Assembly: GCF_016587375.1 (NCBI RefSeq)
Contig: NZ_BNJG01000001.1
Coordinates: forward strand, 1,550,001-1,614,000
Length of the DNA: 64,000 bases
DNA from: Ktedonobacter robiniae
GTDB taxonomy: Bacteria > Chloroflexota > Ktedonobacteria > Ktedonobacterales > Ktedonobacteraceae
Direction: 5' to 3'
Below the pieces are notes generated by a model. It was not told where the DNA came from. It made no database searches and saw nothing but the letters and a program-made list of their open reading frames with translations. Both the position numbers and the translations under genes were made by a program. This document shows, one piece after another, positions 44,399 through 52,554 of the stretch (its first letter is position 1; every line of letters starts with the position of its first letter).

Positions 44399-45286
44399 AT
44401 GGACATGATAGATCAGCTTATTCATGAAGGCTATGCGCCCTGCCATGAGTATCGGACATGGTACCGGATCTTTGGCGACCCAGCGGCGAAACCTCCTCTG
44501 CTAGCCATCCATGGTGGTCCGGGTATCACTAGCGAGAGCCTCTGCCCGCTTGAGCAGTTGTCGCAAGATGGGCGGGCCGTGATCGTGTATGACCAGCTTG
44601 GAGCTGGCTACTCAGGCATTCCTGCTACGGAGAGCACCAGCCTGGCCCTCTTCCTTGAGCAGTTAAGGCAGCTTATCGTCCACCTGCGCGAGAGCATTGG
44701 TCTCACGCGTTTCCACCTCTTTGGCCACTCCTGGGGCGGAGTTCTGGCGATGGAATACGCTTTGGCACAGCCCGCGGAACTTCTGGGACTTATCCTTGCC
44801 AGCACTCCAGCCAGCGCGCCGCTGATGTGGAGCGAGCGCCAACGGCTATATGAGGAGCAGGCGCCCGATATCAAACAAAAACTCTATGATCCAGAGCATG
44901 GCTATCAGTACTTTCGCAGCCGCTTTGTGTGCCGCCTTGATCCACTTCCAGAGAGCTATGTGCGCGCCACTCAGCAGACGAATACTGAACTTAATGCCCA
45001 TATCTGGCAGCAACTGGCCGAATGGGATATCTGCGACCGCCTGGCACAGATTACAGCACATACCCTGATCACGGCCGGATGCCACGATGGTATGACTAAT
45101 CAGCAATACACCATCTTGCAGCAGGGCATTCCTGATAGCCAGCTCAAGCTTTTTTCAGCAAGCGCCCACTATGCACACCTGGAGGAACCAGAGGCGTATC
45201 GCGCTACGCTCAGCGCCTTTCTAGAACGGATTGAGCACGAGCAGCACGAGCAGAGCCGTGGCATTATCCAGGTGAAACTTGTCTAA
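44399..45286 (+). CDS. Proline iminopeptidase-like alpha/beta hydrolase, 295 aa
   Basis: S33-type fold: oxyanion-hole HGGPG (LLAIHGGPGI), nucleophile elbow GHSWGGVLA (Ser after His) and a C-terminal His in SAHYAHLEEPEAY. The enzyme could release N-terminal Pro or hydrolyse another amide or ester. GAGGAG lies 7 nt before the ATG at 44399; the longer frame starting at 44327 has no ribosome binding site. It appears to be monocistronic. Confidence 0.85.
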   Translation: MDMIDQLIHEGYAPCHEYRTWYRIFGDPAAKPPLLAIHGGPGITSESLCPLEQLSQDGRAVIVYDQLGAGYSGIPATESTSLALFLEQLRQLIVHLRESIGLTRFHLFGHSWGGVLAMEYALAQPAELLGLILASTPASAPLMWSERQRLYEEQAPDIKQKLYDPEHGYQYFRSRFVCRLDPLPESYVRATQQTNTELNAHIWQQLAEWDICDRLAQITAHTLITAGCHDGMTNQQYTILQQGIPDSQLKLFSASAHYAHLEEPEAYRATLSAFLERIEHEQHEQSRGIIQVKLV

Positions 45287-45466
45287 CAGTACCCACGTAC
45301 ATATAGAACCTAATATGTTGCGACATACGGCTGCCTGAGGTACAATCCACATACATACATCTATCCAAACTTCCTGTCCGTGTAAAACTAAGATATATTT
45401 GTTCCACAAAATAGGCATGCGTATAGCTGGTAGCTGCATGTACTGGCTGTTTTTTTAAGATCTTAT

Positions 45467-45567
45467 TCCGAAACCCAACGTCACTGGCGTACCTAGCGTT
45501 TCCCCCATTCGGGGACCACCTAATCCCCATTCGGGGGCACAGCGGCCACGCGCTCAGGGTTTTCGGA
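45467..45567. repeat. Structured repeat element, copy 3 (upstream of copCD)
   Basis: The ends TCCGAAACCC and GGGTTTTCGGA pair. It carries two tandem CCCC-ATT-CGGGG minihairpins and is longer than the other copies (101 bp). It occupies the 320-bp gap (45287-45606) that otherwise has no feature. It ends 39 bp before the next start. Confidence 0.7.
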
Positions 45568-45606
45568 TCAGAAGTAGATAGAGAAAAGTAAGGCTTCAAG
45601 GTCATC

Positions 45607-47778
45607 ATGCAAAAGCGCAGACTGCTTGTTATTTTACTCTCATGTATCCTGGCTCTGGTGATGCATATGGGCTGGCTACTCTGCACGCCCCCACCAGTGG
45701 CGCAGGCGCATGCCTTCGTCATTGGTTCTGACCCGGTCGATGGCTCAACAATCGCCAAAGTCCCCAGCGTCGCACACATCACTTTTAATGCTCCAATCAG
45801 TACACTCAGTAGCGCGCATATTTACTCGCTACAGAAGGGAACGCTTGTCGATGTTACCGATGGACAGCCCAGCGTCTCTCATGCCAATCCACGCCAGCTC
45901 AACATTCCCCTCCAGTCCCCCGATTCTCTGCCCGAAGGTAGCTATGAAATCAAGTGGGTCGCGGTCGCGGCGAATGATGGACAAACAACCAACGGTATTA
46001 TTGGCTTTGATGTGGCGGTCTCCAGCCTGGGTATCTCGGGACAGAAGGTGCTTGGCCCGGCAACAAGCAATAATCTCTATGGCACAGGAGGCTCTCGCCA
46101 ATTCACGACTCTGAGCATCCTGAGCGTAGGCTGGGACTGGCTCGTTCTCATCGCACTCACCTTCTGGATAGGCCTGCTTATCACAGAGAACTGGATTCTT
46201 GCCAGGCAATCACGTATTCAATCGTTGCTTGAACGCGCCCGCAAGCGCACCACCTCGCTACAATGGCTCTGCTTATGTGCGCTGCTGATTGGTGAGTGTG
46301 TGACCTTTATCCTGCATGTGGCTCAGATGTCGCAGACGCTTGATAGCAGCTTCTCTTTCAACTCTATGCTCGCCATGCTCCTGCAAACCACATACGGTAT
46401 GCTGCTCATCATCCGTCTGGCGCTGATCCTCGTCGCGATGGGCCTCCTCTATTGGACGCGGCGCATAAACCTGAAGAACTATCCAGCCACTCCCACCCCA
46501 CGCCTAGTCACACGCACCGGAGCGTTGGGTTCAATCACAGGCTCCCTCAGTCCAGTCACAGGGCAGCTTAGTATTGTCACTAGCGCGACGCGTGCGCTGA
46601 ACACAACGGGTGCAAGCATTACCAGTTCGCTGAAGCAACCTACCGGCTCAAATCCAGGCAAGAAGGCCTCGAACCCTGGGAAGCGCTCATCCAATCCAGG
46701 GACGACGCGTAGCCTGACGCACGATACGCGCGAAGTAGCACGCGATCAGGAGAGCAGGCTGGGCAGGCTCGCCCCTTCACAACATGGCTACGCGCCAATA
46801 TGGCTCGTCCTGGGCGGCTTGATCCTGCTCACGCGTTCGTTCTCAAGCGAGGCCGCGCAGGTCTTGCAACCACATGCTAGCGCAGTCCTCTTCGATTGGA
46901 TCAGCCTGGTCAGCCTTGGCATATGGTTGGGTGGGCTCACCTACCTGGGCTTTATCCTGTTTCCGCTCCTCTCAGCAGTCGAGCGAGATCACTACGCCGA
47001 TGCCCTAGTAGTCATCCAGCGACGCTTCACGCCCTTCCAACTGGGTAGCATCGCGGCGCTCCTGGCAAGCGGTTTCTACCTCTGCGAAGCCAGCATTCCG
47101 AATCGAGAGGCGTTCTTGCAAGATCCCTATGGGCGCACGCTACTGATCCTGTTTGTGCTCCTCGTGCTGATGTTGATCTTAAGCTGGGTCGGCATGGCGG
47201 TATTACGGCCTAAGTTGATGCGCCAGGCGCTCTTCCTACCGGTCGTCACCTCCGACCTGCCCACGCGCCGCGCTCGCCAGTCCGTCTTGCTTAACACAGG
47301 GCGCACGCTAAAACAGGTGGTCAGCGCGCAGTCGATCATAGGTGCTGGGGTGCTGCTCTGCCTGGCGCTCCTGACCTTTTACGCACCCCCTATTGTCTAT
47401 CCCGAGGTAAACTACAGCGCCAGCACGTCTCAAGCAGCCAGCGCCCCAGCTACGCAGACGCGCCAGGTAGGCGATCTCTCGCTCTCGCTACTGGTGACGC
47501 CAGCCAAGCTCAACGAGAGTAATACAGTGGTCCTGACCATCAAAGATGCAGCGGGGCAGCCCGTCACCGATGCCCAGGTAACACTCACCCTCAACATGGT
47601 GGCCATGGATATGGGAACGACACAGACAGTCGTCAAAGGCAACGACAGCGCAACCTATGTTGCCGTCTTTGATAAGCAACAGACCTTTAGCATGAGTGGC
47701 GTCTGGACGATTGATGTCAAGGTCGCACGGACCGGACATGATCCAGTCCAAACACAGTTTCAGGTAAATATCAATTGA
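45607..47778 (+). CDS. CopC-CopD fusion with C-terminal YtkA/FixH-like domain, 723 aa
   Basis: Signal peptide (LLVILLSCILALVMHMG...AQA), cleaved so that a His starts the mature protein (HAFVIGSDPVDGSTI), the CopC copper-site pattern. The CopC beta-sandwich ends near residue 140 (LPEGSYEIKWVAVAANDG). The CopD membrane domain then has several helices, interrupted by a Ser/Thr/Pro-rich loop (about residues 300-380) and ending with SLGIWLGGLTYLGFILFPLL. The final 130 residues form a YtkA-like sandwich (LVTPAKLNESNTVVLTIKDA, MVAMDMGTTQTVVKG). It is a likely copper import or trafficking protein. Confidence 0.88.
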   Translation: MQKRRLLVILLSCILALVMHMGWLLCTPPPVAQAHAFVIGSDPVDGSTIAKVPSVAHITFNAPISTLSSAHIYSLQKGTLVDVTDGQPSVSHANPRQLNIPLQSPDSLPEGSYEIKWVAVAANDGQTTNGIIGFDVAVSSLGISGQKVLGPATSNNLYGTGGSRQFTTLSILSVGWDWLVLIALTFWIGLLITENWILARQSRIQSLLERARKRTTSLQWLCLCALLIGECVTFILHVAQMSQTLDSSFSFNSMLAMLLQTTYGMLLIIRLALILVAMGLLYWTRRINLKNYPATPTPRLVTRTGALGSITGSLSPVTGQLSIVTSATRALNTTGASITSSLKQPTGSNPGKKASNPGKRSSNPGTTRSLTHDTREVARDQESRLGRLAPSQHGYAPIWLVLGGLILLTRSFSSEAAQVLQPHASAVLFDWISLVSLGIWLGGLTYLGFILFPLLSAVERDHYADALVVIQRRFTPFQLGSIAALLASGFYLCEASIPNREAFLQDPYGRTLLILFVLLVLMLILSWVGMAVLRPKLMRQALFLPVVTSDLPTRRARQSVLLNTGRTLKQVVSAQSIIGAGVLLCLALLTFYAPPIVYPEVNYSASTSQAASAPATQTRQVGDLSLSLLVTPAKLNESNTVVLTIKDAAGQPVTDAQVTLTLNMVAMDMGTTQTVVKGNDSATYVAVFDKQQTFSMSGVWTIDVKVARTGHDPVQTQFQVNIN

Positions 47779-47825
47779 TCAGGAATGTAGACGAAATTAG
47801 TTTGAAGGTGGGAGGCGGTTCTTCG

Positions 47826-47969
47826 ATGACAACACCTGAGCGTCAATCTACGGGGAAAGCGCGAGCGCTCGCCGCTCGCGCCATCGCTGAAGCAACAGAA
47901 CAGGCCATTCGCGGCACTATCAAGCAGGTCAAAGCGGTAAGCACCATGAAAAAGCGCAGAGAGCGGTAA
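47826..47969 (+). CDS. Small basic protein, 47 aa
   Basis: GGGAGGCGG is upstream of the ATG at 47826. The product is mostly helical Ala/Arg/Lys-rich (KARALAARAIAEATEQAIRG, then KAVSTMKKRRER). It is 3 bp before the DUF2851 gene and probably co-transcribed with it. A nucleic-acid-binding role is possible from charge only. Confidence 0.5.
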   Translation: MTTPERQSTGKARALAARAIAEATEQAIRGTIKQVKAVSTMKKRRER

Positions 47970-47972
47970 GCG

Positions 47973-49181
47973 ATGCTTCTCCTTGCCGAGCAGTCATACA
48001 GGCATCTGCCGGATGAGATAGAGGTTGCGCGCCGCTGGTGGCACCTGCCCCTGGATACGCTTCTACCTCTAGATACAGGCGAGACTTATCAACTCCTCTT
48101 CTCCGGGCGCCCGGGCGGCTCTAAAGGTCCAGATATACGCGACGCGGTCCTACGCCCCCTAGCATCTTCCTCGCCGCTAGCCCCGGCTGGCCTGCGCCAG
48201 GTTCTCCAGGCTCCGCGCCTCTGTGGCAATGTTGAGTTTCATGTGCGCGCCAGCGATTGGTATAATCATCACCATGAGAGCGATAGGCGCTACAACCAGG
48301 TTATACTACACATCGTCCTGCGCTACGATATCACTCAGCCTATTCTGCGCCAGGATGGGCTAAGCATTCCCACCTGCACCCTGGCAGACCTGCCCGCCGA
48401 GGAGCAGGCCCTACAGCTTCTAGGAGCAGGCCTGCCCCCCTGGCCCTGCCAGGAAATCATACCAGCCCTGACAGAGAGTGAGCGCCAGCAACTCCTCCAT
48501 CGAGCAGGCTTACTACGCTTTGAGCAAAAGAGCGAGCTATTCAGTACCCAGCTACGTGCGCTCTCTACGCACAAACATGACGACGAGACCCTCTATGATC
48601 ACTACCTCTTGCCAGCCCTCGGCGAGGGCCTGGCCTATGGGCGCGACCGGGCCTTCTTCCGCGCTACATCCCTACGGCTCATGGGCATTCCTGGCATCCT
48701 TCCCGAACCGGAGGGGCGCGCCACACGGCCAGCCCCCCTGGATGCCCAGCGCCTACGTGCGCTCCGTCACCTGATCGAGCAGGCACAGATAACGCCACTC
48801 TGGCAGCGTTTACGAACTATACTCACACCAGGAGAGGCGCATGGTAGCCTACCCAGTATCTGGCCGCTCCGGCGTATCTTCACCCGGCTCAATCTCAGTC
48901 TTGCACGCACTGATATACTAATTTGCAATGTGGTCTTGCCCTTCGCGGCAGCCGTCGCTCTACGCGAACAAGATATTGTACTATATGAATGCGCACGCCA
49001 GCTCTACACCAGCTATCCAGACCTGCCATCCAACCAGGTGACACGTATGATGAGCGCGCAGCTTCAGCTATCTGGTGAGCCAGGAGGAGCCTGCCAGCAA
49101 CAGGGACTACATTACATTTATCAACAAACCTGCCGCACCAAAGAGTGTACGCAGTGGAGCGCGGGTCGAAAGGCACTATGA
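47973..49181 (+). CDS. DUF2851 family protein, 402 aa
   Basis: The family's core is GSKGPDIRDAVLRP (start of the conserved block), GNVEFHVRASDWYNHHH and YNQVILHIVLRYD. The last third is helical, with a C-terminal CxxxxC-type end (HYIYQQTCRTKECTQWSAG). Function is unknown; the VEFHVRASDW and NQVILHIV blocks look like a nuclease-type E-x-H/D pattern, an inference only. It overlaps rluB by 4 bp (ATGA). Confidence 0.8.
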   Translation: MLLLAEQSYRHLPDEIEVARRWWHLPLDTLLPLDTGETYQLLFSGRPGGSKGPDIRDAVLRPLASSSPLAPAGLRQVLQAPRLCGNVEFHVRASDWYNHHHESDRRYNQVILHIVLRYDITQPILRQDGLSIPTCTLADLPAEEQALQLLGAGLPPWPCQEIIPALTESERQQLLHRAGLLRFEQKSELFSTQLRALSTHKHDDETLYDHYLLPALGEGLAYGRDRAFFRATSLRLMGIPGILPEPEGRATRPAPLDAQRLRALRHLIEQAQITPLWQRLRTILTPGEAHGSLPSIWPLRRIFTRLNLSLARTDILICNVVLPFAAAVALREQDIVLYECARQLYTSYPDLPSNQVTRMMSAQLQLSGEPGGACQQQGLHYIYQQTCRTKECTQWSAGRKAL

Positions 49182-49987
49182 AGCAGAGAGAACAAGCGGG
49201 TTCCGACATGCCCGAGGAATTATCAGTACAGGAGCAATCTAGCAATCAGGAAGCCCAGGGCGAGCGCCTGGCCCGCTTTCTGGCTCACGCGGGCGTGGCC
49301 TCACGTCGTCATGCCGAGGAGTTGATCGCCCAGGGGCGCGTGCGCGTCAATGGCACCATTATTACCGCGCAAGGCACACGCGTACAGCCGGGCCAGGACC
49401 GCATCGTGGTTGACGGAAAAGAGATCCAGGCGAAGGCGCCGCATGCCTACCTGCTGCTCCATAAACCCGCGGGCTACGTCAGCACTGTTAGCGACCCAGA
49501 GGGGCGTGCCACGGTTCTGGACCTGCTTCCACCTGAGCTACGCAGCCTACGCCTCTACCCGGTGGGGCGCCTGGACCGCGACACCAGCGGACTCTTGCTG
49601 CTTACCAATGACGGAGCCTTCGCCCAGCACCTGACCCACCCGCGCTATGAGAAGGAGAAGCACTATGAGGTCCAGGTCAAAGGCATCCCCACGGAACGAA
49701 CACTCCAGGCCCTACGTGATGGGGTAACCTTCACCGAGGACGATGGCAAGCACTACACCAGCTCGCCCGCGCGCGTGCGCAAACTCTCCAACACAGAGCA
49801 GAGTAGCTGGCTGACGCTGACCATTCACGAGGGACGCAAGCGCCAGGTACGCCGCATGCTCCAGGCCGTTGATCACCCCGTTCTGCAACTCAGGCGCGTA
49901 GGACTTGGCCCACTGACCCTTCGGGGTGTTGCACCCGGCAAGTGGCGTCATCTGACCCCTGCGGAGATCCAGTCCTTACTCAAGTAA
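49178..49987 (+). CDS. RluB/RsuA-family rRNA pseudouridine synthase, 269 aa
   Basis: An S4 RNA-binding domain (RLARFLAHAGVASRRHAEEL) is followed by the pseudouridine synthase domain with the catalytic Asp in PVGRLDRDTSGLLLLTNDG. The other motifs, HYEVQVKGIPTERTLQAL and HEGRKRQVRRMLQA, complete it. It probably modifies 23S rRNA (RluB) or 16S (RsuA); similarity of the first motif does not discriminate. Translation begins in the DUF2851 stop codon. Confidence 0.9.
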   Translation: MKQREQAGSDMPEELSVQEQSSNQEAQGERLARFLAHAGVASRRHAEELIAQGRVRVNGTIITAQGTRVQPGQDRIVVDGKEIQAKAPHAYLLLHKPAGYVSTVSDPEGRATVLDLLPPELRSLRLYPVGRLDRDTSGLLLLTNDGAFAQHLTHPRYEKEKHYEVQVKGIPTERTLQALRDGVTFTEDDGKHYTSSPARVRKLSNTEQSSWLTLTIHEGRKRQVRRMLQAVDHPVLQLRRVGLGPLTLRGVAPGKWRHLTPAEIQSLLK

Positions 49988-50068
49988 CCATTTGTTTACA
50001 TAACCCATTCAGCCGGGTTGCCCTTCTCGTAATGGGCAATTCTTAGTCCAAATAAACTTTCTTACCCT

Positions 50069-50341
50069 TTATTTCCCATCATATTTTTGGCGCTGGCGCC
50101 CATCTATCTCTAGCTTAGTAAGGCTTTGGCGGATAGTGTATGACTCTAGCTTTTTAGAGCCTTCACCTTCAGACAGAGATGCAGAACGTCTTCTAGAAAT
50201 ATCGAGAAGAATGCAGGTAAGAAGCGCCCAACATAAAAGAATGGCCACTCGATAAAGGAAAAATGAGAAGAAAAACACGCATAAAACGAAAGCGATGAGA
50301 AGGGAAATCAAGCTAACAATCATGACCAAGTTTCTACTCAT
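50069..50341 (-). CDS. Small membrane protein, 90 aa
   Basis: From the ATG at 50341 (GGGAGGAT upstream) there are two hydrophobic helices (LVMIVSLISLLIAFVLCVFF and FLYRVAILLCWALLTCILL). A charged cytoplasmic tail follows (RRRSASLSEGEGSKKLES). It is unrecognised. A weak 6-bp stem (TTGCCC/GGGCAA) lies in the gap to rluB. Confidence 0.55.
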   Translation of the reverse strand: MSRNLVMIVSLISLLIAFVLCVFFFSFFLYRVAILLCWALLTCILLDISRRRSASLSEGEGSKKLESYTIRQSLTKLEIDGRQRQKYDGK

Positions 50342-50586
50342 AATAGATCCTCCCTTTATCACTTTACAAGAGACAACAGGCTAAGGAAGATGCGTTCACT
50401 ATACTTCATAGTAAACGTAAGTAATTCTTGTGAATAAAATCTCTCATTGCGCCTTTAGTCATTAAATACATTATCATTGATATCGCCAACTTCCTTTTGT
50501 AAGGAACCAGCCCAGCTAGCCAGAGGCGTCCATCAATAACGTGTGATATAATCCCCTTCAGATATACAACACAAAGTGGAGGACTC

Positions 50587-51273
50587 ATGCGAGAGCCGGG
50601 ATGTATCGCCATTGATGGACCAGCTGGCGCAGGAAAAAGTACCATAGGAGAACACTTGGCCAGGCGGCTGGGCTATCTATACTGCGATACAGGAGCGATG
50701 TATCGCGCCATTGCCTGGCTTGCCTTACAAAAGGGAATAGATCTAAACGATGGCCCTACGCTTGGCAAGTTAGCTGAGCAAAATACCATTCTTATTAGCA
50801 AGCCCCAGATCGCCGATGGGCGTCAATATACCGTCATCATTCAGGGTCATGACATTACCTGGGATATTCGCAGCACGCAGGTTGGGCGCGCAGTCTCACC
50901 CGTCTCGTCGCATCCACAGGTACGCTCTATTTTGATCGCCCAGCAGCGAGCCATTGGCTTGCAAGGGCATATCGTCATGGTTGGACGCGACATTGGTTCG
51001 GTGGTCATGCCCGACGCGGATCTTAAGATCTACCTGACCGCCAGCTTGCGCGAACGCGCCCGTCGCCGCCATACAGAGATGGTCGAGCGCATGGGTGAGC
51101 ATAATCCCGCGCTCCCCAGCCTGGAAGAAGTCATGAGCGACGTTGAGCGCCGCGATAACACTGATCGCAAAAACATGCAACCAGCGAAGGACGCTATTAT
51201 CATCGAGACAGATAATCTCGGCATCGAGCAGGTGCTAGATAAAATTTGTCACTATGTGGAGGGAAACAAATGA
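50587..51273 (+). CDS. cmk: Cytidylate kinase
   Basis: P-loop IAIDGPAGAGKSTIGEHLA, the NMP-binding elements CDTGAMYRAIAWLAL and VGRDIGSVVMPDA, and the LID-like RERARRRHTEMVER mark CMP/dCMP kinase. The 228-aa length is normal. TGGAGGACTC precedes the ATG, and a TATAAT lies at 50547-50552. It overlaps plsC by 20 bp, the usual cmk-plsC pairing. Confidence 0.95.
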   Translation: MREPGCIAIDGPAGAGKSTIGEHLARRLGYLYCDTGAMYRAIAWLALQKGIDLNDGPTLGKLAEQNTILISKPQIADGRQYTVIIQGHDITWDIRSTQVGRAVSPVSSHPQVRSILIAQQRAIGLQGHIVMVGRDIGSVVMPDADLKIYLTASLRERARRRHTEMVERMGEHNPALPSLEEVMSDVERRDNTDRKNMQPAKDAIIIETDNLGIEQVLDKICHYVEGNK

Positions 51274-52093
51274 ACCAGGAGCAGCAAGCTCAGCCGGCCC
51301 CCAGACGCCTCCGCCCACTGGCACAAATGGCAGTGACGGCCTGGAGGCACCCCAGAAGACCGTCGCCCAGGCCCCCGTGCCCAAGGCGAAACCTGAGAAG
51401 AATCTCTATGATCCGTATGTGACCCCAACGGTGCTCTATAACGCCATCCGCACAGTGGCGATCATCCTGCTCTCGCTTGTCTCGCGTATCAAGCTACGCA
51501 GTCGCTACAACATTCCTAAAGAGGGTCCCTTTATCATTGCCAGCAATCATCTCTCCTGGACCGATGTTCCCCTGGTCCCCCTCTTCATTCCAGGGAAAGT
51601 CGTCTATATGGCGAAAGAAGAGCTTTTCCATAGCAAGGTTGGCTGGCTGGTGCGCTTCCTGGGAGCCTTCCCCGTCAAGCGAGGTGAGGCCGACCGTCGA
51701 GCGCTCCGCGCGGCAGATGAACAGCTTAAGAAGGGCAAAATCTTTGTTATCTTCTCTGAAGGCACACGTAGCCGCTCCCATACCCTCGCCAAGGGCAATA
51801 ATGGTATGAGCTATATCGCGCTGCGCTCTGGCGTCCCCGTGCTTCCTGTCGCCATTCATGGCAGCGAAAACGTCCTGAAGAAGTTTGGCGCGAAGGTGAC
51901 GATTACCTACGGTAAGCCAATCGTCTTTACGCCGAAGAATGGGAAAAAGGTTACCAACGAGGACATTGAGGAGACCACGAAAACGATCATGTACACCATC
52001 GCGTCGATGCTGCCCGCGCAGTATCGCGGCGTCTATAGCGATCTACCTCCTGAGTTCGCGGAGAAAGCCCCCGCGACTAAGCAAGCAGCATAA
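51254..52093 (+). CDS. plsC: 1-acyl-sn-glycerol-3-phosphate acyltransferase PlsC
   Basis: Acyltransferase motif I is NHLSWTDVPLVP (HxxxxD), motif III IFSEGTRSRS, and motif II FLGAFPVKRGEADRR. A Pro/Gly-rich N-terminus of about 45 residues precedes one membrane helix. It makes phosphatidic acid, and fatty acids could reach it from the FakAB system of this window. The start at 51254 overlaps cmk; a stronger ribosome binding site precedes an out-of-frame ATG at 51270, so the true start is uncertain. Confidence 0.92.
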   Translation: MWRETNEPGAASSAGPQTPPPTGTNGSDGLEAPQKTVAQAPVPKAKPEKNLYDPYVTPTVLYNAIRTVAIILLSLVSRIKLRSRYNIPKEGPFIIASNHLSWTDVPLVPLFIPGKVVYMAKEELFHSKVGWLVRFLGAFPVKRGEADRRALRAADEQLKKGKIFVIFSEGTRSRSHTLAKGNNGMSYIALRSGVPVLPVAIHGSENVLKKFGAKVTITYGKPIVFTPKNGKKVTNEDIEETTKTIMYTIASMLPAQYRGVYSDLPPEFAEKAPATKQAA

Positions 52094-52156
52094 AACAGTA
52101 AGAGAATGTGAATGGGCGCCGCGATTGCGGCGCCCATTCACATTCTCTTACTGTTT
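52093..52156. terminator. 30-bp perfect hairpin at a convergent junction
   Basis: Arms 52093-52122 and 52127-52156 are exact complements around GATT. Both neighbouring stop codons touch it: plsC's TAA ends at its first base and the DUF2630 gene's stop lies in its right arm. Confidence 0.8.
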
Positions 52157-52390
52157 GTAATGCTCAACGATGTTGGGGTCGCGCACCTGGGCTGCTTCGG
52201 GATCTTGCCCCGCGTTGCGGCGCGCGCGGCGCTGACGCAAGAGGTCCCAGCACTGGTCTAGCTGGACTTCTAGCTGGTGAATACGCTCATGCTGGTTGTC
52301 TTGTAACTCCCCATTCTCCTTCTTCTGCATCAGCTCATGCTCTTCGTTGACCAGTTCTTCTATATGTTTGAGAATACCTTGATCATTCAT
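52148..52390 (-). CDS. DUF2630 family protein, 80 aa
   Basis: From the ATG at 52390 (AAAGGCGG upstream) the product has the DUF2630 helical pattern: ILKHIEELVNEEHELM, then RIHQLEVQLDQCWDLLRQRR and NIVEHYKQ. The family is small, coiled-coil like and of unknown function. It is convergent with plsC. Confidence 0.8.
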   Translation of the reverse strand: MNDQGILKHIEELVNEEHELMQKKENGELQDNQHERIHQLEVQLDQCWDLLRQRRARRNAGQDPEAAQVRDPNIVEHYKQ

Positions 52391-52554
52391 GCAATTCCGC
52401 CTTTCTCCTGTGACACACTCTAAAATAGCCTGCACACAAGGTGTGTTTCTCTACATTCTACCCCATTATTCGTGACTGGCGCATCGCTATAAGTAACACC
52501 ATACGTAGTGTATTTGCGTGACACCTCGCGCCCATCACACACTCCTTACCCTTT

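Noticed and set aside
47775..47825. Longer start for the 47-aa basic protein
   Set aside because: It begins only 3 bases before the copCD stop codon ends and lacks a ribosome binding site; GGGAGGCGG supports 47826.
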